Origin: Pseudoxanthomonas sp.
GTDB taxonomy: Bacteria; Pseudomonadota; Gammaproteobacteria; Xanthomonadales; Xanthomonadaceae
DNA: 64,000 nucleotides
Reading direction: 5' to 3'
Assembly: GCF_035999195.1 (NCBI RefSeq)
Contig: NZ_DASYGY010000009.1
Coordinates: 434,001 to 498,000 of the forward strand
The notes below the pieces were generated by a model. It did no database searches and was not told the origin of the DNA. It saw only the letters and a list, made by a program, of their open reading frames with translations. Positions 1-9,677 of this stretch are shown here, piece by piece (the stretch's first letter is position 1; each line of letters opens with the position of its first letter). A program made the position numbers and the translations under genes.

Positions 1-2
1 TC

Positions 3-92
3 TTCGTCGCCGTGCGGCGCGTGCTGGGCGACAAGATGGACGAGCCCTCGAAGGAATACCTGCTGGAACAGGAGAAGCCGGCCTCGCGCTGA
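3..92 (+). CDS. C-terminal end of an RND efflux pump permease (partial)
   Basis: Only the last 29 codons are in the window. The peptide starts FVAVRRVLGDK and ends in a charged tail, which resembles the cytoplasmic end of the last transmembrane helix of AcrB/MexB-type proton-driven drug exporters (hydrophobic FVAV followed by RR). A strong terminator follows 20 bases after the stop. A second, separate RND system begins at 343, so this would be the end of a neighbouring pump operon. The call rests on a short peptide and its context. Confidence 0.55.
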   Translation, partial: FVAVRRVLGDKMDEPSKEYLLEQEKPASR

Positions 93-111
93 GCGCCGTC
101 CCTTCCACGAG

Positions 112-135
112 AGCCCCGGCATGTCCGGGGCTTTT
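112..135 (+). terminator. Rho-independent terminator after the first RND gene
   Basis: An 8-bp stem AGCCCCGG / CCGGGGCT (112-119 and 125-132) closes a 5-base loop and runs into TTTT. It lies 20 bases after the stop of the partial RND gene. The rest of the gap to 343 holds a weak possible promoter (TTCTTG at 236-241, GATAAT at 259-264, 17-bp spacing) and nothing else I recognise. Confidence 0.8.
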
Positions 136-342
136 CGTATGCGCCGGCCGCGGACGTCCCGGTGCATCCGGTGTCCGCAACCCGGCGTACCGACCGGCGC
201 CGGCCGTCCGTGCCACGGATGATGCCGTCATGCACTTCTTGCAGCCGTCTCAATCCGTGATAATCCACCGATTGATCCTGTCGATCACACCCCTCCCCGT
301 TCGTCGCCATGGCGACATCCCCCGACCAGCCGAAGACATCCC

Positions 343-1539
343 ATGACACGGAAAGACCCCACCGCACGGAAAACGCCCTCCACCACCAAGCGCATGATCC
401 TGATGCTGATCGTCGTGGCGGTGATCTTCGGCGGCGTGTTCGTCGTCAAGTACTTCATGGGCAAGGGCATGAACGACTTCTTCGACAACATGCCCCAGCC
501 GGCCGCATCGGTGACCGACTGGACCGCCAAGGAAGAGGAATGGATCGACGCGCAGCAGGCGGTCGGTACCTTCGTGGCCATCAATGGCACCGACGTCACC
601 ACCGAGGCCGGCGGCGTGGTGCGCAGCCTGTCGATCGATGTCGGCCAGCCCGTCAAGGCGGGCACGGTGCTGGCGCAGCTCAACACCGCCAACGAGCTGG
701 CCGTGCTGAAATCGCTGGAAGCCCAAGCCAGGCTCGCGGCCGTGCAGCGCGACCGCTGGCAGGCGCTGGCGCGCGACAAGCTGGTCTCGCAGGCCGAGGC
801 CGAGGAGCGCGCCACGGTGGCGGCGACCTCGCTGGCGCAGGTCGAGGCGCAGCGCGCGCTGATCGCACAGAAGACCATCCGCGCGCCGTTCGACGGCGTG
901 CTGGGCATCCGCAAGGTCAACCTGGGTCAGTTCATCAATCCGGGTGACCCGATCGTCAGCCTGCAGGCGCTGGACCCGATCTACCTGGACTTCACCCTGC
1001 CCGAGCAGCGCGTGGGCCAGGTGCTGCCAGGCGCGAAGATCCGCGCCACGGTCGACGCCCTGCCCGGCCAGGTGTTCGAGGGCGAGGTCACGGCGGTCGA
1101 ACCGCAGGTCGATCCCGCCACGCGCAACTTCAAGGTCCAGGCCACGTTGCCGAATGGCGAGTACAACCTGCGCCCGGGCGCGTTCGCGCACGTCGGCTTC
1201 GACACCGGCGATGCGCGCAAGGTCGTCGTGGTGCCGCAGACCGCGATCAGCTTCAATCCCTACGGCAATGCGGTGTACGTGATCCAGGAAGTGCCGCGCG
1301 CCGAAGGCGAGAAGGACATGCAGGGCAAGCCGCTGACCGGCAAGAAGCTGATCGTGCGCCAGCGCTTCGTCACCACCGGCGCCACCCGCGGCGACCTGAT
1401 CGCCATCGTCGAGGGCCTCAAGCCCGGCGAGCGCGTGGCCACCACCGGCCTGCTGAAGCTGCGCAACGACGCCGAGGTGACGATCAACAACAAGGTGCCG
1501 CCGGTGACCGATGCCCAGCCCAAGCCCGAAAACCGTTGA
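343..1539 (+). CDS. RND efflux periplasmic adaptor (membrane fusion protein)
   Basis: This 398-residue protein is the HlyD/AcrA-type adaptor that should link the inner-membrane pump encoded next to an outer-membrane channel. It has one N-terminal membrane anchor at about residues 18-38 and no lipobox cysteine. A split biotinyl-lipoyl domain follows (VGQPVKAGTVLAQL on one side, IRAPFDGVLGIRKV on the other) around a short alpha-helical hairpin rich in Ala, Gln and Arg, then a beta-barrel (LDPIYLDFTLPEQ) and a membrane-proximal domain. The pump gene starts 12 bases after the stop, so the two are one operon. No outer-membrane factor or regulator is adjacent, so a shared TolC-like channel elsewhere is inferred. 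The short hairpin fits the MexH/MdtA-like branch; the substrate cannot be read from sequence. Confidence 0.93.
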   Translation: MTRKDPTARKTPSTTKRMILMLIVVAVIFGGVFVVKYFMGKGMNDFFDNMPQPAASVTDWTAKEEEWIDAQQAVGTFVAINGTDVTTEAGGVVRSLSIDVGQPVKAGTVLAQLNTANELAVLKSLEAQARLAAVQRDRWQALARDKLVSQAEAEERATVAATSLAQVEAQRALIAQKTIRAPFDGVLGIRKVNLGQFINPGDPIVSLQALDPIYLDFTLPEQRVGQVLPGAKIRATVDALPGQVFEGEVTAVEPQVDPATRNFKVQATLPNGEYNLRPGAFAHVGFDTGDARKVVVVPQTAISFNPYGNAVYVIQEVPRAEGEKDMQGKPLTGKKLIVRQRFVTTGATRGDLIAIVEGLKPGERVATTGLLKLRNDAEVTINNKVPPVTDAQPKPENR

Positions 1540-1551
1540 CGGAGCGACGGC

Positions 1552-4500
1552 ATGAAATTCACCGACATCTTCATCAACAAGCCGGTGCTGGCGATCGTCG
1601 TCAGCCTGTTCATCCTGCTGTTCGGCCTGCGCTCGTTCACCGAATTGAACGTGCGCCAGTACCCCGAACTACGCAACGCCGTGGTCAACATCAGCACCAC
1701 GTACTACGGTGCGGACGCCGACCTGATCCAGGGCTTCATCACCACGCCGCTGGAGCGTGAGGTCGCCAGCGCCGAGGGCATCGAGTACCTCAGCTCCACC
1801 AGCTCGGCCGGCGTCAGCGTGATCCAGGCCTACATCAAGCTGGAACAGGACCCGAACGAGGCGCTCACCCAGATCGCCGCCAAGGTCAACAAGATGCGCG
1901 GCCAGCTGCCGCCGGAATCGGAAGATCCGGTGATCGACCTGCAGCAGGGCCAGCAGATCGCGGCCATGTACGTGTCCTTCGCCAGCGAGACGCTCGACAA
2001 CAACCAGATCACCGACTACCTAACCCGCGTGGTGCAGCCGAAGCTGGTGACCGTGGCAGGCGTGCAGCGCGCCGACATCCTGGGCGCCGGCACGTTCGCG
2101 ATGCGCGTGTGGCTGAAGCCGGACCGCATGACCGCGCTGCAGGTCACGGCCAGCGACGTGTCGACGGCACTCTCGTCCAACAACGTGCTGGCCGCGGTGG
2201 GTTCGACCAAGGGCCAGATGGTCGCCATCGACATGACCGCGCGCACCGACCTGCGCAATGCCGACGAGTTCCGCCAGCTGATCATCCGCGAGCAGAACGG
2301 CGCAATCGTGCGGCTGGGCGACGTGGCGGACGTGCAGCTGGGTTCGGAAAGCTACGGCACCTCGGTCCGCATCAATGGCGAGGCGGCCACGTTCATGGGC
2401 ATCTTCGTGTCGCCGGACGCGAACTCGCTGGAGGTCATCAAGAACGTGCGCACGCTGTGGGACAACGAGATCGTCCCGCAGCTGCCGGAAGGCATCAAGG
2501 CGACCATCCCCTACGACAGCACCGAGCAGATCCAGGACGCCATCGACGAGGTGGTCAGCACCATCGTCGAGGCGGTGATCATCGTGATCGTGGTGATCTT
2601 CCTGTTCCTGGGCTCGCTGCGCAGCGTGCTGATCCCCGCGGTGACGGTACCGCTGTCGCTGGTGGGCTCGCTGTTCCTGATGCTGCTGATGGGTTTCACC
2701 ATCAACCTGCTGACCCTGCTGGCGATGGTGCTGGCGATCGGCATCGTGGTGGACGACGCCATCATCGTGCTGGAGAACATCCACCGGCATATCGAAGAAG
2801 GCATGTCGCCGTACGACGCCGCGATCAAGGGAGCGCGCGAGCTGGCCTGGCCTGTCGTGGCGATGACCACCACCCTGGTCGCGGTGTACCTGCCCATCGG
2901 TTTCCAGGGCGGCCTGACCGGCGTGCTGTTCACCGAGTTCGCCTTCACCCTGGCCGGGTCGGTGCTGCTGTCCGGCGTGATCGCGCTGACGCTCAGCCCG
3001 ATGATGTGCGCCAAGATGCTCAAGCCGCACAGCGAGGGCGGCAAGGGCAAGCTGGAGAAGTGGCTAGACACGCGCTTCGAGAAACTCAACGCCGGCTACC
3101 AGCGACGGCTGCACGGCACCCTGGAGACCAAGGCCGTGGTCGGCGTGTTCGGCCTGCTGGTGCTGGTGTCGTGCGTGTTCCTGTACATCACCGCACCGAA
3201 GGAACCGGCACCGCTGGAGGACGAGGGCTTCATCTTCTCGGTCGCCAGCGCCGACCCCTACTCCACCCTGGACTACGTGGAGCGTTACACCGAAGAGGTC
3301 ACCTCGATCGCCAAGGGCGTACCGGAAGTGCAGGATTACTTCCTGTTCAACGGCGGCTTCGGCGGCAGTGGCGGCGGCGCCAGCCCGATGGCGATGGCCG
3401 GTTTCGTGCTGAAGCCGTGGAGCGAGCGCGAGCGCTCGACCAACGCGGTGCTGCAGCAGGAACTGCAGCCGAAGATGAGCCAGGTCAGCGGCCTGAACAT
3501 CTTCGCGCTGGTGCCCCCTTCGCTGCCCAGCGCGGGCGGCGACGGCGGTGGCGGCGAGTTCATCATCGGCGGCGTGGGCGAGCTGAGCCAGTTGGCCGGA
3601 CTCGCCGACCAGATCCTGATGAAGGCGATGGAGAGCAAGCGCTTCATCTTCCTGGACAAGGACCTGAAGATCGACAAGCCGCGCATCGAGGTCAACATCG
3701 ACCGCGAAAAGGCGGCCAGCCTGGGCATCGACATGCGCACGCTGGCGGCCGACATGGCGGCCATGCTGTCGGGCGGCTACACCAACCGCTTCGCGATGCA
3801 GAACCGCTCGTACCTGGTGATCCCGCAGGTGCAGCGCAGCGACCGCCTCAATGCCAGCGACCTGGAGAACTACTACACCCGCACCCGCGACGGCGAGCTG
3901 ATCCCGCTGTCGACGCTGGTGACGCTGAAGGAAAGTGCGCAGCCGCAGTCGCTCAAACGCTTCCAGCAGCTCAACGCGGTGTCGATCACCTTCGCCCCCC
4001 GCCCCGGCGTGAGCAAGGGCGAGGCGCTGGCGATCCTGGACCAGGCGGCCAAGGAGGTCCTGCCCCAGGGCTACTCCGTGGACTACGCCGGCGAGTCGCG
4101 CCAGTTCAAGCAGGAAGGCGCCGCGATGCTGGTGACGCTGGCGCTGGCACTGATCGTGATCTTCCTGGTGCTGGCGGCGCAGTTCGAGAGCTTCCGCGAC
4201 GCGTTGATCATGCTGCTCACGGTGCCGATGGCGATCAGCGGCGCGCTGCTCACGGTCAACGTGCTGGCGATCCTCAGCGGCATCCTGGGCTTCATGCAGA
4301 TCGAAGCGTTCCCCGGCATGAGCATCAACATCTACACCCAGGTGGGCCTGGTGACGCTGGTCGGCGTGATCTCCAAGCACGGCATCCTGATCGTGGAGTT
4401 CGCCAACAAGCTGCAGGTCGAACGCGGCCTGTCCAAGCGCGACGCGATCGAGGAAGCCGCCGCCATCCGCCTGCGTCCGGTACTGATGACCACCGCCGCG

Positions 4501-4728
4501 CTGGTGTTCGCGATGATCCCGCTGCTGATCGCCAGTGGCCCGGGCGCCGCCTCGCGCTTCTCGATGGGCGTGGTGATCGCCTCCGGCATGACCATCGGCA
4601 CGCTGTTCACGCTGTTCGTGCTGCCGGCGTTCTACCTGTACCTGGCCCGCGACCATGCGCATGACCGGGAGAACGCGACACAGGACGACCGCGACGCTCT
4701 GCCGACGGAGCCGGCGACCGGTCACTGA
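1552..4728 (+). CDS. RND efflux pump inner-membrane permease, HAE1 family
   Basis: At 1058 residues this is a full-length AcrB/MexB-family exporter of the MexI/MexW-like branch. It begins with TM1 (IFINKPVLAIVVSLFILLFG) and has the usual two large periplasmic loops and 12 transmembrane helices. The TM4 proton-relay aspartates are D401-D402 in GIVVDDAIIVLEN (AcrB D407-D408), and the TM10 lysine is K942 in GVISKHGILIVEFAN (AcrB K940). A Gly/Ser-rich loop (GGFGGSGGGAS) lies in the second periplasmic half. It is translated 12 bases after the adaptor and followed by a terminator. It very likely exports hydrophobic or amphiphilic compounds by proton antiport; the actual substrates are unknown. Confidence 0.95.
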   Translation: MKFTDIFINKPVLAIVVSLFILLFGLRSFTELNVRQYPELRNAVVNISTTYYGADADLIQGFITTPLEREVASAEGIEYLSSTSSAGVSVIQAYIKLEQDPNEALTQIAAKVNKMRGQLPPESEDPVIDLQQGQQIAAMYVSFASETLDNNQITDYLTRVVQPKLVTVAGVQRADILGAGTFAMRVWLKPDRMTALQVTASDVSTALSSNNVLAAVGSTKGQMVAIDMTARTDLRNADEFRQLIIREQNGAIVRLGDVADVQLGSESYGTSVRINGEAATFMGIFVSPDANSLEVIKNVRTLWDNEIVPQLPEGIKATIPYDSTEQIQDAIDEVVSTIVEAVIIVIVVIFLFLGSLRSVLIPAVTVPLSLVGSLFLMLLMGFTINLLTLLAMVLAIGIVVDDAIIVLENIHRHIEEGMSPYDAAIKGARELAWPVVAMTTTLVAVYLPIGFQGGLTGVLFTEFAFTLAGSVLLSGVIALTLSPMMCAKMLKPHSEGGKGKLEKWLDTRFEKLNAGYQRRLHGTLETKAVVGVFGLLVLVSCVFLYITAPKEPAPLEDEGFIFSVASADPYSTLDYVERYTEEVTSIAKGVPEVQDYFLFNGGFGGSGGGASPMAMAGFVLKPWSERERSTNAVLQQELQPKMSQVSGLNIFALVPPSLPSAGGDGGGGEFIIGGVGELSQLAGLADQILMKAMESKRFIFLDKDLKIDKPRIEVNIDREKAASLGIDMRTLAADMAAMLSGGYTNRFAMQNRSYLVIPQVQRSDRLNASDLENYYTRTRDGELIPLSTLVTLKESAQPQSLKRFQQLNAVSITFAPRPGVSKGEALAILDQAAKEVLPQGYSVDYAGESRQFKQEGAAMLVTLALALIVIFLVLAAQFESFRDALIMLLTVPMAISGALLTVNVLAILSGILGFMQIEAFPGMSINIYTQVGLVTLVGVISKHGILIVEFANKLQVERGLSKRDAIEEAAAIRLRPVLMTTAALVFAMIPLLIASGPGAASRFSMGVVIASGMTIGTLFTLFVLPAFYLYLARDHAHDRENATQDDRDALPTEPATGH

Positions 4729-4760
4729 GCCACGATAGGCATCTTCTCCGCAAGATCTGG

Positions 4761-4787
4761 AAACCCCGGCGCTGCCGGGGTTTCCTT
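4761..4787 (+). terminator. Rho-independent terminator after the RND operon
   Basis: A perfect 10-bp stem AAACCCCGGC / GCCGGGGTTT (4761-4770 and 4774-4783) has a 3-base loop and a pyrimidine-rich TTTCCTTTT tail. It lies 32 bases after the pump stop and before the convergent HxlR gene, and may serve both strands. Confidence 0.82.
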
Positions 4788-4874
4788 TTGCGCGACATAT
4801 CGACCCCCTTGCAGGCGGTTCTTCCGGCCAGACCCATCCCGCTCCGGAGGCCCCGCCCTGCAGGCGCGTCTACC

Positions 4875-5276
4875 TCAAAGCGGTGCGTTGGCCGACGGCG
4901 CGACGTAGGCCTGGCGCGCAGCCCGCACTTCATCGTGATGATCGGCCGCCCATTGCGCCAGCATTTCGATGCGCTCGAAGAACGACGCGCCCAGGGCCGT
5001 CAGCGTGTACTCCACGCGCGGCGGTACGGTCGGGAACACCTCGCGCCGCACCAGCCCGTCCTGTTCCAGCCGGCGCAGCGTCTGCGCCAGCATCCGCGGC
5101 GAAATGTCGGCGATGCGCCTGCGCACCTCGGTGAAGCGCAGCGTGCCGCCGGCCAGCTCATGCAGCACCAGCACGGTCCAGCGGTCGCCGAGCCGGTCCA
5201 GCACGTCGCGGATCGGGCAGTTCTCGGTCAGGATCAGCGATTGGCGATGCAGCGTCATGGGCGATGTCCGGGGCAT
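4875..5276 (-). CDS. HxlR-family winged-helix transcriptional regulator
   Basis: This 133-residue protein has the HxlR hallmarks: a conserved cysteine at about residue 20 in ENCPIRDVLDRLGDRWTVLVL, a recognition region ISPRMLAQTLRRLEQDGLVRR, and the wing PPRVEYTLTALG. HxlR proteins are dimeric and often sense electrophiles or oxidants through that cysteine, typically controlling a divergent oxidoreductase gene. That is exactly the arrangement here: an NAD(P)-binding reductase starts 109 bp away on the other strand, and the shared gap contains GGTTA/TAACC repeats. It probably represses the divergent gene and itself. The effector is unknown. Confidence 0.92.
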   Translation of the reverse strand: MPRTSPMTLHRQSLILTENCPIRDVLDRLGDRWTVLVLHELAGGTLRFTEVRRRIADISPRMLAQTLRRLEQDGLVRREVFPTVPPRVEYTLTALGASFFERIEMLAQWAADHHDEVRAARQAYVAPSANAPL

Positions 5277-5301
5277 GGTTACCGGGCGATAACCGGGTTA
5301 C
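5277..5301. promoter_or_regulatory. Candidate HxlR operator in the divergent promoter region
   Basis: GGTTA-N8-TAACC (5277-5281 and 5290-5294) begins at the base next to the HxlR start codon, and another GGTTAC follows at 5296-5301. A second inverted pair, GTAAC-N13-GTTAC (5347-5351 and 5365-5369), sits just upstream of the divergent reductase gene. Repeated GTTAC half sites on both sides of a divergent promoter suggest autoregulation plus control of the reductase. The binding is inferred; the repeats are seen. Confidence 0.5.
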
Positions 5302-5385
5302 TTCGGCCGCCCTGCTTGTGGGCGCACCGGCCATTACTACCATAGCGTAACCGACATCCTTTCCGTTACCGAATCAGGAGCCCGC

Positions 5386-6288
5386 ATGAATTCCCCCGCC
5401 CCCTCCCTGCTGGTCACCGGCGCCTCCGGACACCTGGGCGGCGCCGTCGTCCGCCATCTGCTGGACACCCTGCAGATCCCGGGCGAACGCATCATCGCCA
5501 CCACCCGCAACGCTGAAGCGCTGAACGAATTGACCGCACGCGGCGTCACCGTCCGGACGGCCGACTTCGACCAGCCGGATTCGATGGTTACCGCCTTCGC
5601 CGGGGTCGATCGCCTGCTGCTGGTCAGCACCGACGCGTTGATGGAACCGGGCAAGCGCCTGGCCCAGCATCGCGCCGCCGTGCAGGCGGCGGTCGATGCC
5701 GGCGTGAAGCACATCGTCTACACCTCGCTGCCCTCCGCCGACACCTCGCAGGTGTCGTTCGCGCCGGACCACTGGGGTACCGAACAGGCACTGTCCGCGT
5801 CGCCGCTCACCTGGACGGTGCTGCGAAACGCCTGGTACTTCGAGAATCTCGCCTATTCGGTGCCGGGCGCGCTGGCATCCGGCGAATGGGCCTCGGCCGC
5901 CGGCAACGGACGCATCGCCTACATCGCCCGCGACGATCTGGCCCGCGCCGCTGCGGTCGTGCTGGCCTCCGACGATACGTCGAACCGGATCCTCACCCTG
6001 ACCGGCGAACAGGCATGGTCCGCACGCGACGTCGCCCGCCACGTGTCCGCCCTGACCGGCAAACCGTTGGCTGTGGTCGACATCACTGCTGAGCAACTGA
6101 GCGACGGCCTGAAAGCACACGGCTTCCCGCCGGTGCTGGCCGGGGTGTTCGCCTCGTTCGACGCTGCGACCGCGGCCGGCGATCTCGGTGAGGTCACGAA
6201 CGATTACCGCCAGCTCACGGGCCGGGCGCCGACCGCACTCGATGCCTGGCTGCCGGCGAACCTCGACCTACTGACCAAGGCGCACTGA
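5386..6288 (+). CDS. NAD(P)-binding SDR/NmrA-like reductase (QOR2-type)
   Basis: The 300-residue protein opens with a Rossmann nucleotide-binding motif, VTGASGHLGGAVV, at about residues 9-21. It continues like the atypical short-chain dehydrogenase/NmrA family that includes E. coli YtfG (quinone oxidoreductase 2): RTADFDQPDSMVTAFAGVDRLLLVST, then VYTSLPSADTS and WTVLRNAWYFENL. It likely reduces quinones or other electrophiles with NADPH. AGGAG lies 8 bases upstream of the ATG. It is divergent from the HxlR regulator, which suggests electrophile-responsive expression. The substrate is inferred only. Confidence 0.88.
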   Translation: MNSPAPSLLVTGASGHLGGAVVRHLLDTLQIPGERIIATTRNAEALNELTARGVTVRTADFDQPDSMVTAFAGVDRLLLVSTDALMEPGKRLAQHRAAVQAAVDAGVKHIVYTSLPSADTSQVSFAPDHWGTEQALSASPLTWTVLRNAWYFENLAYSVPGALASGEWASAAGNGRIAYIARDDLARAAAVVLASDDTSNRILTLTGEQAWSARDVARHVSALTGKPLAVVDITAEQLSDGLKAHGFPPVLAGVFASFDAATAAGDLGEVTNDYRQLTGRAPTALDAWLPANLDLLTKAH

Positions 6289-6300
6289 ACCGGAAAAGAA

Positions 6301-6325
6301 GAACCCCGGCACGAGGCCGGGGTTC
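6301..6325. terminator. Bidirectional terminator between convergent genes
   Basis: A perfect 10-bp stem GAACCCCGGC / GCCGGGGTTC (6301-6310 and 6316-6325) with a 5-base loop lies 12 bases after the reductase stop and 28 bases from the end of the convergent DUF885 gene. The T-tract is poor on the plus strand; the minus strand has TTCTTCTTTTCC. It could end both transcripts. Confidence 0.65.
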
Positions 6326-6352
6326 CCGGTGATACCTGGCAGGGATCGGACG

Positions 6353-8233
6353 TCAGGCCGCCTTCTCCGCCTTCAGCTTCGCGATCCACTGGTCCACGCG
6401 ACGCTCCAGCAACGTGAGCGGCAGCGCACCGCCGCCCAGCACGGTGTCGTGGAAGCCCTTGATGTCGAACCTGTCGCCCAGTTCGGTCTCGGCCTTCCTG
6501 CGCAGTTCCTGGATCTTGATCATGCCGATCTTGTAGGCCGTGGCCTGGCCCGGCATGATCAGGTAGCGCTTGATTTCCGATTCGATCGCCGCGCGCGGCA
6601 CGGCGCTGTTGGCGTCGAAATACTCCACCGCCTGCTCCTCCGTCCAGCTCTTCGCATGCAGGCCGGTATCCACTACCAGGCGGATCGCGCGCCACATCTC
6701 CGAGCTCAGGCGGCCGAATTCGGAATACGGATCCTGGTAGGTGCCCGGCATTTCCTTGGCCAGCCATTCCGAGTACAGGCCCCAGCCTTCCGCGTAGGCG
6801 GTCACGCCGTACTGCGTGCGGAACTTCGGCACGCCGGTCAGTTCCTGCGCGATGGAGATCTGCATGTGGTGGCCCGGCAGGCCCTCGTGGTACGCGATGA
6901 CCTCCAGCTCCGGCTTCGGCATGGCGTCCATGTCGGACAGGTGCGCGTAGTACACGCCCGGCCGCGCGCCGTCCGGCGTGCCCGGGAAGTAATGCTGAGC
7001 GGCGCCGTCCTGTTCGCGGAACGGCTCGACGCGCTTGACCACCAGGTCGGCCTTGGGCAGCAGGCCGAAGTACTCCGGCAGCACCTTCTTGATGTTGTCG
7101 ATGGCGCGCGTGGCGTCGTCGATGTAGGCCTGGCGGCCGGCGTCGGTGTTGGGATACTTGAACTGCTTGTCGGTGTCGATGAAGGTGAAGAACGCATCCA
7201 GGTCGCCTTGGAAACCGACCTTGTCCTTCAGCGCGGTCATCTCGCCCTTGATGCGCTCGACTTCCTTCAGGCCCAGCGCGTGGATCTCCTCGGCGGTCAT
7301 GCCGGTGGTCGTCATCTGCCGCAGCTGGTACTCGTAGTACGCCTTGCCGTTCTTGTGGGTCGTGCCCACGCCGGTGGCGTTGACGGCGGCCTTCGGCAGT
7401 TCTTCCTCGCTCCACGCGATCACGCGGTCGTAGGCCGGCTTGAACTGTTCCAGCAGCGCCTTGCGCGCCTCGTCCTTCAGGGCGGTGGCGCGGGCGGCGT
7501 CGATCTTGCCCGCCTTCACCAGCGCGTCGGCCTTGGCCTGGGCGTCGGCCCAGATCGCCGAATCCTTGCCGGCCGAGAACGGCGCGCCGGCGACGACCTT
7601 CTTCGCCTGGTCGATCACGCCTTCATAGGCGAACTTCGGCGGACGCACGCCCTGCGCGGCCGACGCGCGCGCGCGCTCGAGCAGTTGGTCGAACGCGCGC
7701 TGGGTCGCCTTGAGGCGGGCGATGTAGGCGGTGTAGTCGGACTCTTCCTCGACCTTGTGGAAGCTGATCAGGAACGTCGGCCAGAAACCCTGCGCACCGT
7801 TCATCTGGTCGAACGCGTAGCCGTCCAGCAGGAACGGCAGGCCATCGCGCGCGTTCTCGTACTGCAGCTTCCACAGGTCGTAGGAGAACTTGGTTTCGTC
7901 GTCGAGCTTGGCGTAGTCGAACGACTTTTCCATCTCCTCGACGCTGGCCTTCTGCCAGGCGACCTGGTCGCGCTGGGCCTGCTCGGACATGTCGTCGACC
8001 TGGTCGTACAGGTCCTTGCGGCCCTGGAACGTCAGCTGGATGGGGCTGAACTTCAGCTGCTCCTCGTACTTCTTCTCGAACCACTCGTTCAGCCGCTTGC
8101 TCTCGGCGGCGATATCGGCGGCGGACGCGACCGGAGCCGGGGCATCGGCGGCCGCGCCGGCTGCGGGGGCATTGCCCTTGTCGCAGGCGGCCAGGGCCAG
8201 GGTGAGGGCACAGACGATCAGGGTTTTGCGCAT
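6353..8233 (-). CDS. DUF885-family secreted lipoprotein, putative zinc hydrolase
   Basis: The reading frame opens further upstream, but the ATG at 8233 is chosen because it has GGAG eight bases before it and starts a clean lipoprotein signal, MRKTLIVCALTLALAACDK, with the lipobox cysteine at about residue 17. The mature part of this 626-residue protein matches the DUF885 family: the HEGLPGHH motif in VIAYHEGLPGHHMQ, a downstream EGWGLYSEWLA segment, and MPGQATAYKIG near the C-terminus. The two motifs look like a gluzincin-style metal site (HExxH-like with a later Glu), and the family is regarded as probable metallopeptidases. It should be anchored in the periplasm or outer membrane. The substrate is unknown. 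Confidence 0.9.
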   Translation of the reverse strand: MRKTLIVCALTLALAACDKGNAPAAGAAADAPAPVASAADIAAESKRLNEWFEKKYEEQLKFSPIQLTFQGRKDLYDQVDDMSEQAQRDQVAWQKASVEEMEKSFDYAKLDDETKFSYDLWKLQYENARDGLPFLLDGYAFDQMNGAQGFWPTFLISFHKVEEESDYTAYIARLKATQRAFDQLLERARASAAQGVRPPKFAYEGVIDQAKKVVAGAPFSAGKDSAIWADAQAKADALVKAGKIDAARATALKDEARKALLEQFKPAYDRVIAWSEEELPKAAVNATGVGTTHKNGKAYYEYQLRQMTTTGMTAEEIHALGLKEVERIKGEMTALKDKVGFQGDLDAFFTFIDTDKQFKYPNTDAGRQAYIDDATRAIDNIKKVLPEYFGLLPKADLVVKRVEPFREQDGAAQHYFPGTPDGARPGVYYAHLSDMDAMPKPELEVIAYHEGLPGHHMQISIAQELTGVPKFRTQYGVTAYAEGWGLYSEWLAKEMPGTYQDPYSEFGRLSSEMWRAIRLVVDTGLHAKSWTEEQAVEYFDANSAVPRAAIESEIKRYLIMPGQATAYKIGMIKIQELRRKAETELGDRFDIKGFHDTVLGGGALPLTLLERRVDQWIAKLKAEKAA

Positions 8234-8350
8234 CGGGGTCTCCAGGAGGGAAACGGGGGACGGACCCCCGCATCGGGCCACTCTAGCCGACCCCGTCCCG
8301 GCGGTCCCGTGACGAAAGACGGGGGTCGCGAGAACCGCGTCCCGCAACGA

Positions 8351-8376
8351 AGAACGCCGCCTTGCGGCGGCGTTCT
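8351..8376. terminator. Strong hairpin between acyl-CoA dehydrogenase and DUF885 gene
   Basis: An 11-bp perfect stem (8351-8361 and 8366-8376, AGAACGCCGCC / GGCGGCGTTCT) with a 4-base loop sits 26 bases after the acyl-CoA dehydrogenase stop on the minus strand. There is no clear T-tract on that strand, so it is either a weak terminator or an mRNA 3-prime stabiliser. The rest of the 168-bp gap should hold the DUF885 promoter; I could not place one. Confidence 0.5.
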
Positions 8377-8401
8377 CAATTCGACCAGGGCAACGCACGG
8401 C

Positions 8402-9550
<1,149 letters not shown>

Positions 9551-9645
9551 GGGTACCCCTCGACCAGATAACTAGATACCAATTGTAACCCGCGGCCATG
9601 CGCAGGCGTATGCCATGGGTTGACCGCATCGGGCGGCCCCAGCCA

Positions 9646-9677
9646 AAATATCTCTATATCGCGATAGTGAGATATTT
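9646..9677. promoter_or_regulatory. 32-bp palindromic operator abutting the sahR-like start codon
   Basis: Bases 9646-9677 form an inverted repeat centred at 9661.5. The outer arms AAATATCTC / GAGATATTT are perfect, the inner core TATCGCGATA is perfect, and only two positions per arm (9655-9656 against 9667-9668) do not pair. The ATG of the ArsR-methyltransferase gene begins at the very next base. This fits an autoregulatory ArsR/SahR operator controlling the regulator and the metH genes behind it. It leaves no normal Shine-Dalgarno spacing, so the mRNA may be leaderless or very short-leadered. Confidence 0.72.

Noticed and set aside
3064..4725. A 553-codon open frame opposite the RND pump
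   Set aside because: Antisense of a conserved membrane protein; the His/Gln/Arg-rich product has no family.
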